A stretch of DNA of 6,159 nucleotides from JAFGPJ01 sp964439135. GTDB taxonomy: Bacteria > Planctomycetota > Phycisphaerae > Sedimentisphaerales > Anaerobacaceae. Positions 1 through 6,133 of the stretch are shown one piece after another (the first letter of the stretch is position 1; every line of letters begins with the position of its first letter). The stretch covers positions 1 to 6,159 of the forward strand of contig CAYTNN010000248.1 in the NCBI GenBank assembly GCA_964439135.1. Reading direction: 5' to 3'. The notes under the pieces were generated by a model. The model ran no database searches. It saw nothing but the letters and a program-made list of their open reading frames with translations, and was not told the origin of the DNA. The translations under genes and the position numbers were made by a program.

Positions 1-1661
1 CGGATAATATCCTTGCCCTCGGTATCTTTCGGATGGGCCTTACCGGCAAAAATAATCTGCAAGGGCCGATCCTGATCGTTGAGAAGATTTATAAGCCGGC
101 GAGCATCTTTGAGCAGCAGATTGCCCCTTTTATAGCTGGCAAACCTTCTGGCAAAACCTATGGTGAGCGCCTCAGGATCGAGGACCTCCTCGGCATGGTT
201 TAACTCAGTATGGTAAGTACCTCTACGCTGCATCTGAGCCTTAAGGCGGTTGCGGGTGAAAACAATCAACTGCTCTTTACATCGCTGGTGCATTCTCCAG
301 AATTCCTCGTCGGGAATTTGGTCTATCGATTCCCAAAGCGACTTGTCCATAGCTTCATCAGCCCAGTTCAGGCCAAGAAACCTCTCGTATAAGGAATCAA
401 TCTCATCCGAAACCCAGTTCTTAATATGTATACCGTTTGTGATTGAAATTATGGGTACTTCATTACGCGGTATCCCCGGCCAAAGGCTGCCCCATATTCC
501 CCGTGATATCTGGCCATGTAATTTGCTTACGCCGTTCGTACAACCGCTCAGCCGTAAAGCCAGAATCGGCATCTTGAACGGCTCGCTGTCGTCGTCGGGA
601 AGTATTCTGCCCAATCCCAGGAACCGATTTCGATTTATGCCAAGCTTGGGGAAATAACCGCCGAAATATTTATCCATAAGTTCAACACGAAATTCGTCGA
701 GCCCTGCTTTTACAGGTGTATGTATTGTAAAAACGTTGCCTGATTTTGTAGCCTCGACCGCCTCATCAAAAGTCATATTTTCAGAAGTTCGCAATTCCCG
801 GATTCGCTCCAATGCCATAAAAGCAGCGTGTCCTTCGTTCATATGACAAACCGTCGGTATAATATCCATTGCCGTCAGAGCTTTTAAGCCGCCAATGCCC
901 AGCATAATCTCCTGGCGAATTCTTAACTCCCGATCTCCGCCATAAAGACTGCTGGTAATCATACGGTCTATCGGGGAGTTTGCGTGCACGTTCGTATCCA
1001 GCAGATATAATTTCACCCTGCCGATAGAAACGCACCATATCTGAGCAATTACGCATCTGCCGGGATATTCAACACTGATAGTCAAAGGCCGACCGCTTTC
1101 TTTGCGAACAAGTTCTATCGGCATGTTATAGAAATCATTCTCGACATATATCTCCTGCTGCCAACCGTCGATATTCAAATATTGACGGAAATAACCTTTC
1201 TGGTACAACAGACCGACACCCACTAACGGAACACCGAGGTCGGAAGCGCTCTTTAAATGGTCGCCGGCTAAGATTCCCAAACCACCGGCATAGATAGGCA
1301 GGCATTCATGGATTCCAAATTCTGCACTAAAATATGCAATCGTAGGATTGTCGCATTTTGAGCATACATTTTCATACCATGTAGGTTTCTCAAAATATGA
1401 TTTAAGCTTTTCATTAGCCCGCTGTAATTGGCCTAAAAAACCTTGATTTTCAGCTAATTCATCCAATTTTGCCTGCGAAACACTGCCCAGCATTTTGACA
1501 GGATTATGGCCGGAGGCCGACCATAAATTGCTGTCAATACGCTTAAAGAGCTCTAAGAACTCAGGATTCCACGACCAAAACATATTCCTGGCGATAATAT
1601 CGAGGTCTTTCAAGATATCCGGCAGTGTGGGCAAAACTGTGAAGCTTCGGACTGTAGGCAT
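1..1661 (-). CDS. glgP: Alpha-glucan (glycogen) phosphorylase, DUF3417 type, 3' end cut by window
   Basis: Cytoplasmic enzyme that releases glucose-1-phosphate from the non-reducing ends of glycogen or maltodextrin by phosphorolysis. The frame is open from ATG at 1661 to the window edge (553 full codons). The N-terminus (about residues 13-110, with LDIIARNMFWSWNPE) resembles DUF3417, typical of the short bacterial GlgP group. Then come SAEFG (112-116), an IYAGGLGILAGDHLKSASD stretch, NEGHAAF (275-281), HTPV (314-317), TNGIH (408-412), GFARRFASYKR (502-512) and FAGKAHP (538-544), all family hallmarks. HTPV is followed by KAGLDEF, where PAGND is more usual. The remaining C-terminal part, with the PLP-binding lysine, lies outside the window, so completeness cannot be judged. 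The start is supported by GGAGG seven bases upstream. It is separated from the 6S RNA gene by a terminator, so it probably has its own promoter. Confidence 0.95.
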   Translation of the reverse strand, partial: MPTVRSFTVLPTLPDILKDLDIIARNMFWSWNPEFLELFKRIDSNLWSASGHNPVKMLGSVSQAKLDELAENQGFLGQLQRANEKLKSYFEKPTWYENVCSKCDNPTIAYFSAEFGIHECLPIYAGGLGILAGDHLKSASDLGVPLVGVGLLYQKGYFRQYLNIDGWQQEIYVENDFYNMPIELVRKESGRPLTISVEYPGRCVIAQIWCVSIGRVKLYLLDTNVHANSPIDRMITSSLYGGDRELRIRQEIMLGIGGLKALTAMDIIPTVCHMNEGHAAFMALERIRELRTSENMTFDEAVEATKSGNVFTIHTPVKAGLDEFRVELMDKYFGGYFPKLGINRNRFLGLGRILPDDDSEPFKMPILALRLSGCTNGVSKLHGQISRGIWGSLWPGIPRNEVPIISITNGIHIKNWVSDEIDSLYERFLGLNWADEAMDKSLWESIDQIPDEEFWRMHQRCKEQLIVFTRNRLKAQMQRRGTYHTELNHAEEVLDPEALTIGFARRFASYKRGNLLLKDARRLINLLNDQDRPLQIIFAGKAHPKDTEGKDII

Positions 1662-1668
1662 TTCCTGG

Positions 1669-1673
1669 CCTCC
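1669..1673 (-). promoter_or_regulatory. Ribosome binding site of glgP
   Basis: GGAGG on the minus strand, seven bases before the ATG at 1661. It fixes this start. An ATG just upstream of the GGAGG is in another frame. Confidence 0.75.
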
Positions 1674-1978
1674 ATAATACAAATCATTTAAAAAAATAAT
1701 CACCTAAGCCAGAGAGAGACTCCCCCTAAGCTTTTATATGATTTTAATCGACAAATCTTTTCTTCAGCTTAACCGGAAAAATCAAAGCTACAGGTAAGTT
1801 TAAGAAGGTTTTATGCGTCCTATAACACATTGCCGATTGAATAGGATTAAAAAGAATGGCATCCGCGGTATTCTGATGGTCTGAAATAAACCGACGTGAT
1901 ACAGCGATTCATACATTAAACTCGGCACAACATCCATATCAGCATAGTGATGTGCCGTTTTTGTCGCTAAAAACAAAT
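1674..1978 (-). other. glgP leader / intergenic region without a gene
   Basis: This is an AT-rich stretch between the 6S terminator and glgP. I see no convincing gene and no promoter with both boxes. TATAAA occurs at 1733-1738 on the minus strand, but there is no TTGACA-like box at 16-18 bases from it. GCTTAGG occurs twice as a direct repeat 23 bases apart (1703-1709 and 1726-1732), flanking a GGGGAGTCTCTCTC stretch. A loose inverted repeat CGGCACA/TGTGCCG (1923-1957) followed by five T on the plus strand could be a weak terminator for plus-strand transcription, but no plus-strand gene precedes it. Confidence 0.4.
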
Positions 1979-2012
1979 AAAAAAGGCCTGACGATACACA
2001 TACAGGCCTTTT
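1979..2012 (-). terminator. Intrinsic terminator downstream of 6S RNA
   Basis: Perfect 10-bp inverted repeat AAAAGGCCTG / CAGGCCTTTT (1981-1990 and 2003-2012) with a 12-base loop. Read on the minus strand the stem runs into TTTTTTATTTG. It lies about 20 bases past the paired 3' end of the 6S RNA. The stem would also work weakly in the other direction. Confidence 0.85.
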
Positions 2013-2029
2013 ATAAGTTGCATGGCCAT

Positions 2030-2218
2030 CCTCCACGAGTGCCGTAAGAAAGCGTTTGAAAAGAACCCATTACTACCAAGTGGGCAATCGTTACTTGTGT
2101 CCGAAAGTCCTATCGAGTAGGCTTTTCCGATCCATCAAGGCCTGATTTCCCTGAGTACGGGTATCGGTTCTTTCAAATCCAGTCTTTCTATACGAACACC
2201 GCAGGGGTTAGCCCGCAA
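2030..2218 (-). ncRNA. ssrS: 6S RNA (RNA polymerase regulator)
   Basis: 6S RNA folds like an open promoter and binds the housekeeping RNA polymerase holoenzyme, mainly in stationary phase. The transcript of about 189 nt, set by a strong promoter and a terminator, has the usual 6S size and shape. The 5' arm CCCCTGCGGTGTTCGTA (2191-2207) pairs with CCTCCACGAGTGCCG (2030-2044, plus strand) through bulges. GAAAG (2184-2188) pairs with CTTTC (2048-2052). TTTGAAAGAACC (2166-2177) pairs with GGTTCTTTTCAAA (2055-2067), with one bulged base. Inside are a large, mostly unpaired bubble and a terminal arm ending in CCTA-CTCGA-TAGG (2109-2121). The GTGTTCG near the 5' end and GGCACTCGTGGAG near the 3' end resemble ATGTTCG and GGCATCTCGGAG at the ends of E. 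coli 6S. The exact ends are estimates. Another unnamed structured RNA is the main alternative. Confidence 0.78.
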
Positions 2219-2224
2219 CAATAG

Positions 2225-2253
2225 TTTATACCAAATCCAAAGACTAAAGTCAA
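2225..2253 (-). promoter_or_regulatory. Sigma70-type promoter of the 6S RNA gene
   Basis: TTGACT (2248-2253), a 17-base spacer, and TATAAA (2225-2230), read on the minus strand, are close to consensus with ideal spacing. The expected start, about seven bases downstream near 2217-2218, falls just before the pairing 5' arm of the RNA. Confidence 0.82.
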
Positions 2254-2477
2254 TAAAATACCAGAAAATTTCAGGCGATTATTAAAGCTTCATATTTTCT
2301 TCTATTTAGATTTTCGACTCGGTGGCTTGTTTTTCTGTAGTCAATTTCCGCTCAAAAACAAATTAGACGCACTTTTATATTTGCAACTAATTAAAAGGCT
2401 CGCAGCCAACGATTTGAATATGAAAAGATTCACCAACCCTGCTGCTGATCATTGTTATCACTATAGCGCAGTGCAAG
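2254..2477. other. Intergenic gap between pheT and the 6S promoter
   Basis: AT-rich and without a supported gene. I looked for a terminator after the pheT stop and found no stem followed by a T run, so pheT transcription may end by Rho or read on. The 85-residue plus-strand ORF that starts here runs into pheT in antisense and looks spurious. Confidence 0.5.
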
Positions 2478-4496
2478 TCATACAGTACGCAGTTCTGCCG
2501 CGACGGTTTCGGCCAGGCTCCGGACAATGTCGGCTTCGAAGCCGTCAACAGTCTCGTGGGTTAATGTGCCGTCCTCGTCTCTGAACCGAAGCGAAAGCGT
2601 GACGCTTTTACTGCCGGAGGGGATGCCTTTCCCACGGTATATTCCGACAAACCGGATGTCTTCAAGTTCGCCGGAGGCCTTGCTCTTGATCGTCTTGATA
2701 ATATCAGCCCAGGGAATTGCTTCGCCTACGATAATCGAAAGGTCACGCTCTATCGCAGGGAATCTCGGAATCGGTCTGACTTTCACGGCGCCGCCGGCAA
2801 GAGACATAAGCTGCTCAAAATCCAACTCCGCAGCGCACGGTGAGATGTCTTTGAAGTCAAGCTTTTGTCTAACCGCCTGCGATACAATCCCCGCGGTGCC
2901 AATTAGCTGGGAGTTAAGCAGGATATTGGCTCCGGTCTGCGCCCAGATAAGATCGACAGGGGCAAAATCAATTTGTGCATTTCTGCCAATACTGTTTATC
3001 AGACCTTCTATCACGCCCCGCAGGTCTCTGAAGTCACCGTCACAGACCATTGCAATTTTAGTTTTCTGAATCGGCAGTTCGCCGCCCTGCGATTCGGCCG
3101 GCACAAAAGTATCTGCAATCTCAAAGATTCTGCACGGCAGGTTCTTGGCGTTAACGTTCGTTTTCAATACACCGAGCAGCGAGCCGATAAGGGTTTGGCG
3201 AAGAAGATTCGCACTTTTTCTCAATTCGTCCCTCACCGCCAGATGTCCCTTAGTGCCGGCCTCATCGAAAAGCTCGGCAATAGAATTATCGACAAACGTC
3301 ACGTTAATCGTTTCATAGAAGCCGCAGGCGTTAAGGTGCGTTCTGATCGATTCAGCCAGCTTTTGATGCGGATCGGCCGGCACCACTTCGATTTCAATCC
3401 TTCGCTCGGTCGGTACTTTGCCGTAGCCGTGCACACGTGCGATTTCTTCGATCAGGTCAACCTCGCGATAAACGTCGCTGCGCCACGAGGGCACCGTGCA
3501 GGTTATCAAACCGTCCTGAAGTTTCGGCTCGAAATCCAAAGCCGAGAGAATTTTAAGGCACTCTTCGGCAGGAATCTCGATGCCGAGCAGCTTGCCCAAA
3601 CGCGATAGCCGCAGCGTAACTTTTTTCTGCTCCGGTTTCCCGGGATAAACATCAACCACGCCTTTGGCGACTTTTCCCCCGCCCACCTGAATCATTAACT
3701 GCACAGTGCGTTTGGAGGCCCAGTCCACTTTCTCGATATCCACCACGCGCTCGAATCGAAACGCCGCCTCCGAAGGCAGGCCGAGCTTGCGAGAGGTCGT
3801 GCGCACACACACCGGATCGAAGTGGGCGTCCTCCAGAAGAATTCTCGTCGTTTTTTCACCGACTTCGGTATCCAGCCCGCCCATAATCCCCGCTACGGCC
3901 ACGGGCCCGTTGGGATCGGTAATGACAAGCATCTCCGGATCGAGATCGCACTGGGTGCCGTCGATACTGACGATACGCTCGCCGGCACGGGCTTTTCTGA
4001 CAATAATCCTGCCCTGGGCTACTTTATCGTAATCGAAAGCGTGCGGCGGCTGGTCCGTCTCCATCATTGCGTAGTTCGTCGCGTCGACAATGTTGCTGAC
4101 GCTCCGCATCCCTATAGCCTCAAGCCGCTTGCGGAGCCATTCGGGCGATGGGCCTACCTTGACGCCCTCGATAACCCGGGCCGTATACCGGCCGCACAGG
4201 TCCGGCTCTTCTATCTGCACGCCGGCCAGTTCCGTCGCATCCTTATCCGACTCGTCCAGCTCGACTTCCGGCATTATCAATTTCTCGCCAGTCGCGGCTG
4301 CCAGCTCCCGTGCTACGCCGATATAGCCCAGGCAATCGCCGCGGTTGCTGGTTACCTCGACGTCGATAACGGCATCGTTATCGAGCTTTTCTATCCCCTC
4401 GCAGGGAAAGCCCAAATCGCTCAGAATTTCCGCAACCTGCTCGGCGGATTTATCCGTTTTGATATAATCGCTCAACCAATCTAATGAAATTTTCAT
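2478..4496 (-). CDS. pheT: Phenylalanine-tRNA ligase beta subunit, short form lacking the OB domain
   Basis: Beta chain of the alpha2-beta2 enzyme that charges tRNA-Phe. The beta chain carries the editing site that removes Tyr from tRNA-Phe. It has 672 residues against about 790-800 for the E. coli type. The start MKISLDWLSDYI is typical. By residue 41 it jumps to the B1 segment (DAVIDVEVTSNRGDCLGYIGVARELAA), so the tRNA-binding EMAP/OB domain normally inserted near residue 40 is absent. Next come the B3/B4 editing region (about 95-285, with NIVDATNY, PPHAFD, AGIMGG and SEAAFRFER), the B5 domain (about 291-361, with VPSWRSDVYREVDLIEEIARVHGYG), the catalytic-like core (about 370-570), and the FDX-ACB anticodon-binding domain (about 575-672, with RFPAIERDLSIIV). 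pheS, usually just upstream, is not in the window. Only a weak RBS precedes ATG 4496, but the N-terminal match supports this start. Confidence 0.97.
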   Translation of the reverse strand: MKISLDWLSDYIKTDKSAEQVAEILSDLGFPCEGIEKLDNDAVIDVEVTSNRGDCLGYIGVARELAAATGEKLIMPEVELDESDKDATELAGVQIEEPDLCGRYTARVIEGVKVGPSPEWLRKRLEAIGMRSVSNIVDATNYAMMETDQPPHAFDYDKVAQGRIIVRKARAGERIVSIDGTQCDLDPEMLVITDPNGPVAVAGIMGGLDTEVGEKTTRILLEDAHFDPVCVRTTSRKLGLPSEAAFRFERVVDIEKVDWASKRTVQLMIQVGGGKVAKGVVDVYPGKPEQKKVTLRLSRLGKLLGIEIPAEECLKILSALDFEPKLQDGLITCTVPSWRSDVYREVDLIEEIARVHGYGKVPTERRIEIEVVPADPHQKLAESIRTHLNACGFYETINVTFVDNSIAELFDEAGTKGHLAVRDELRKSANLLRQTLIGSLLGVLKTNVNAKNLPCRIFEIADTFVPAESQGGELPIQKTKIAMVCDGDFRDLRGVIEGLINSIGRNAQIDFAPVDLIWAQTGANILLNSQLIGTAGIVSQAVRQKLDFKDISPCAAELDFEQLMSLAGGAVKVRPIPRFPAIERDLSIIVGEAIPWADIIKTIKSKASGELEDIRFVGIYRGKGIPSGSKSVTLSLRFRDEDGTLTHETVDGFEADIVRSLAETVAAELRTV

Positions 4497-4558
4497 AACA
4501 ATAGCACCATCAAGAAATTACAAAGCAAAGTCAGGGACCGCAGTCCGAATTAAACCAT

Positions 4559-4587
4559 ACCATACCTCTCAGAACCGCCGCTGTCAA
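4559..4587 (-). promoter_or_regulatory. Probable sigma70-type promoter of pheT
   Basis: A perfect TTGACA (4582-4587), a 17-base spacer, and TATGGT (4559-4564), on the minus strand. Transcription would start near 4551 and give a leader of about 55 bases. The leader contains a small GGAC-TGCG-GTCC hairpin (4535-4546). I see no T-box or Phe-rich leader peptide, so regulation by attenuation is not supported. Confidence 0.68.
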
Positions 4588-4661
4588 CGGTCTGATTCTC
4601 CATTTCATGCGTTATCCTCCCGCATTGCCATTGCGACGCCCGAAGGGCCGGGCCTGTTTCT

Positions 4662-4811
4662 GATTTCCGGCCAAAGGTCGGCAAATTGGCTTTGTTTGGG
4701 TTTGAATTGGCTTTGTTTTTTCGCTGCCTGAGATCATCCAAATCTCCGTAAACCCTTGTTATTACTAATATTCTGTCAAGTTGACCACCGACAAATTGGG
4801 TTTGTTTTTTC
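4662..4811 (-). repeat. Composite repeat, copy B (AAACAAAGCCAATT family)
   Basis: On the minus strand: GAAAAAACAAACCCAATTT (4793-4811), about 70 variable bases, GGCAGC, GAAAAAACAAAGCCAATTC (4704-4722), a third core AAACAAAGCCAATTT (4683-4697), then a hairpin CCGACCTTTGGCCGG (about 4666-4680) and GAAATC. Copy A at 4895-5035 has the same order of blocks. The ends are conserved and the middle is not. A 104-codon open frame (4550-4864) runs through it, but its translation (KKQTQF, NKANSNPNKANL) simply reflects the repeat, so I do not call it a gene. Confidence 0.75.
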
Positions 4812-4894
4812 AAATCGCATCCTTTCAACTCTGCCTTCGGATCTGTCATTTGGCACCCATTCAACTCGTTTCGGATTTAGAGCTTAGTGCTTAG

Positions 4895-5035
4895 GATTTC
4901 CGGCTGAAGGCCGGCTGATTGGCTTTGAATTGGCTTTGTTTTTCGCCGCCTTCAAAGCGTAAAATTCTTCATAATCACCTTTCAAATAGATACTTAAGCT
5001 CATTTTGCCCGTTACAAAATTGGCTTTGTTTTTTC
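4895..5035 (-). repeat. Composite repeat, copy A (AAACAAAGCCAATT family)
   Basis: On the minus strand: GAAAAAACAAAGCCAATTT (5017-5035), about 70 variable bases, GGCGGC, GAAAAACAAAGCCAATTC (4927-4944), a truncated core CAAAGCCAATC (4917-4927), then a hairpin CCGGCCTTCAGCCGG (4900-4914) and GAAATC. The hairpin differs from copy B at paired positions yet still folds. No function is known to me. Confidence 0.75.
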
Positions 5036-5047
5036 AAACAGGTTCTG

Positions 5048-5085
5048 AACCACGAAGCACACGAAGGAACACGAAGATCACGAAT
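5048..5085 (+). repeat. CACGAAG interrupted direct repeat
   Basis: Four near-identical CACGAAG units separated by two to three bases (CACGAAG-CA-CACGAAG-GAA-CACGAAG-AT-CACGAA). A single relic, ACCACGAAGTGCAT, sits at 5247-5260. From memory, such AACCACGAAGCACACGAAG runs are common short dispersed repeats in planctomycete and related environmental genomes. Strand assignment is arbitrary. Confidence 0.7.
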
Positions 5086-5137
5086 TATTTTTCATTTTGT
5101 CTTTTTACTTCGTTGTCGTTCTGTCTCCTTTATCATT

Positions 5138-5163
5138 AATCAATAATCAATAATCAATAATCA
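5138..5163 (+). repeat. AATCAAT heptamer tandem repeat
   Basis: Three exact AATCAAT units followed by a partial fourth. Degenerate versions built from the same CAATAGTAAAT-like words recur at 5281-5313 and 5349-5383. This suggests slippage-prone tracts or relics of one repeat family. Confidence 0.8.
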
Positions 5164-5280
5164 TTTAGTTTGGTATTATACTAAATTTCTGCCGAAAATC
5201 AAGCTCTTTCTAAAAAAATCTCAATTACACGGCGATCTTAATTTTTACCACGAAGTGCATCTAAAACATAAAGAGAATCA

Positions 5281-5313
5281 AATAATCAATAGTAAATCGT
5301 AAATAGTCAATTG
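5281..5313 (+). repeat. Degenerate AATCAAT-like tract
   Basis: Built from variants of the heptamer (AATCAAT, AGTAAAT, CGTAAAT, AGTCAAT), in phase at seven bases. It is a decayed relative of the exact array at 5138-5163. It ends just before the GCTGATAAACACAGATTAACGCAG element. Confidence 0.6.
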
Positions 5314-5318
5314 CAAGG

Positions 5319-5346
5319 ACCGCTGATAAACACAGATTAACGCAGA
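5319..5346 (+). repeat. Short dispersed element CGCTGATAAACACAGATTAA
   Basis: The stretch ACCGCTGATAAACACAGATT followed by AACGCAGAA is a word I recall as widely repeated in intergenic DNA of environmental bacteria. It occurs once here. Calling it a repeat rests on memory of other genomes, not on this window. Confidence 0.4.
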
Positions 5347-5348
5347 AT

Positions 5349-5383
5349 AAAATAGCCAATCGTCAATAGTAAATAATCAATGA
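5349..5383 (+). repeat. Degenerate AATCAAT-like tract, second copy
   Basis: Heptamer-like words AGCCAAT, CGTCAAT, AGTAAAT and AATCAAT in register. A CTTTTTACTT word follows (5390-5400). The same word precedes the exact array (5101-5110), so the two blocks may be related beyond the heptamers. Confidence 0.55.
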
Positions 5384-5500
5384 CAAAGCCTTTTTACTTT
5401 TTCCTTGGCCTCTCCCGCTTTTCCTCGTAATCAGAAGCGAACTGTATACATACCATGCAATCTCATCGAATCCGGCAGGGCTTAACACAGATCGGACAAC
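5384..5500. other. Gene-free stretch beyond the attC site
   Basis: On the attC-distal side a following cassette would be expected to start at G^TTAGGC, but no ORF of normal size is present. The only frame is 20 codons (5394-5456, minus strand, MVCIQFASDYEEKRERPRKK). It has no clear RBS and no second attC behind it. This side may be the end of the cassette array joined to the chromosome. Confidence 0.4.
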
Positions 5501-5572
5501 GCCTAACGCCTGCCTTCAGCCGCCGAAGTGAAGCGAAACGGAACGCAAGTCGGTTGCAAGGCATTGTTATGC
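5501..5572 (-). mobile_element. attC: Integron attC recombination site (72 bp)
   Basis: Minus strand reading: R'' GCATAAC (5566-5572), spacer AA, L'' TGCCTTGCA (5555-5563), a central region of 36 bases, L' TGAAGGCA (5511-5518), spacer GGC, R' GTTAGGC (5501-5507). R''/R' pair at six of seven positions. L''/L' pair at all eight positions with one extrahelical G (plus-strand C at 5557), the classic attC signature that sets strand choice by the integrase. The centre can form CCG/CGG and GCG/CGC stems. The cleavage point would be G^TTAGGC between 5507 and 5506. The layout resembles Vibrio VCR sites (TAACAAACGCC ... GGCGGGCGTTA). The stop codon of the adjoining ORF lies within R'', as is common in cassettes. 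No integrase or attI is visible. Confidence 0.85.
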
Positions 5573-6133
5573 GCCGCTCTTCTGCCTGCTTCTGAAGCGA
5601 ACAACTTGGCCTACAATTCGAATAAAATCACTAATGTCTTTATGGGGGTTGTCTACGTTGCAAAGAGGGCACCCAATTCTTTCATTTACCGTAAAACCGA
5701 TCTTGCATGGCTCTTTAAGTGACTCAATGCGCAAGATACTTTTATTTTCTTTTTCCTCATCTGTATCCAAACTCAATCGATCCCAGTATGCTTCGATCTC
5801 ACTTTCCTGCAAAAGCTCTGGATCAGTCACGACCCGCGAGCAGTCACGCGTACAAACGTCCTTAAGTTCGGTTTGTAATGTACCGAGAACAGGCTCCAGA
5901 ATAAGCTCTCTTACCTTTTGGGGATATTTTTGCCCATCCACGCTATCCCACACGTCAGATAGAAGTGATGAAACTTCGTCCGGACCAACTCTCTGGCAAG
6001 CAACCACAACAAAATACGAGATGGCTCGAATTATCGGCTCTTGCCGTACACCAATTTCGCTAGCACGAAACGCCAGATAAAGGAAATTTAACAGCCCATT
6101 GCAGAGACTAAGTAGTAACGCAAAATGATTCAT
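5567..6133 (-). CDS. Integron cassette protein of unknown function
   Basis: I do not recognise this 188-residue protein. Its N-terminus is hydrophobic (FALLLSLCNGLLNFLYLAF, residues 4-22) and might be a membrane segment or a buried helix. The middle is acidic and charged (about 85-140, with TDEEKENK). Near the C-terminus is GCPLCN (CxxC, followed by an NPH), perhaps a metal or redox site with only two clear cysteines. It ends in a basic tail (RFRSRQKSGA). The TAA stop falls in the attC R'' box. The start at 6133 is weakly supported (GGGA eight bases upstream). The frame stays open to the window edge with no in-frame ATG/GTG/TTG there, so the true start may lie beyond 6159. The antisense frame at 5634-6080 is a shadow. 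A cytoplasmic or membrane role cannot be decided. Confidence 0.65.
   Translation of the reverse strand: MNHFALLLSLCNGLLNFLYLAFRASEIGVRQEPIIRAISYFVVVACQRVGPDEVSSLLSDVWDSVDGQKYPQKVRELILEPVLGTLQTELKDVCTRDCSRVVTDPELLQESEIEAYWDRLSLDTDEEKENKSILRIESLKEPCKIGFTVNERIGCPLCNVDNPHKDISDFIRIVGQVVRFRSRQKSGA

Noticed and set aside
210..1056. Plus-strand frames at 210-392 and 250-657 and a minus-strand frame at 781-1056
   Set aside because: They lie inside glgP in other frames. The glgP frame carries all the family motifs.
1923..1962. Possible plus-strand terminator CGGCACA...TGTGCCG followed by five T
   Set aside because: Only seven pairs with a long loop of about 21 bases, and no plus-strand gene to end.
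1800..2036. 78-codon minus-strand frame
   Set aside because: It spans the 6S terminator hairpin and the 3' end of the RNA gene. No RBS and no recognisable protein.
2527..4484. Several plus-strand frames of 78 to 220 codons (2527-3069, 2973-3608, 3706-4032, 3822-4484, 4090-4326)
   Set aside because: All are antisense to the clearly coding pheT and show low-complexity translations, so they are shadows.
4531..4608. 25-codon minus-strand frame (MKWRIRPLTAAVLRG...) with a good GGAGG seven bases upstream, possible pheT leader peptide
   Set aside because: It overlaps the TTGACA-17-TATGGT promoter of pheT, so the pheT transcript would not include its start. It has no run of Phe codons.
4550..4864. 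104-codon minus-strand open frame
   Set aside because: It runs through repeat copy B and its peptide is a direct reading of the repeat cores (QTQF, KANSNPNKAN). It also overlaps the pheT promoter. No family or RBS supports it.
5048..5163. CRISPR-like array
   Set aside because: The repeat units are seven bases with spacers of zero to three bases, far too short for CRISPR repeats and spacers.
5634..6080. 148-codon plus-strand frame opposite the cassette ORF
   Set aside because: It is serine-rich antisense translation with no RBS. The minus frame has the attC-linked stop and is the better gene.
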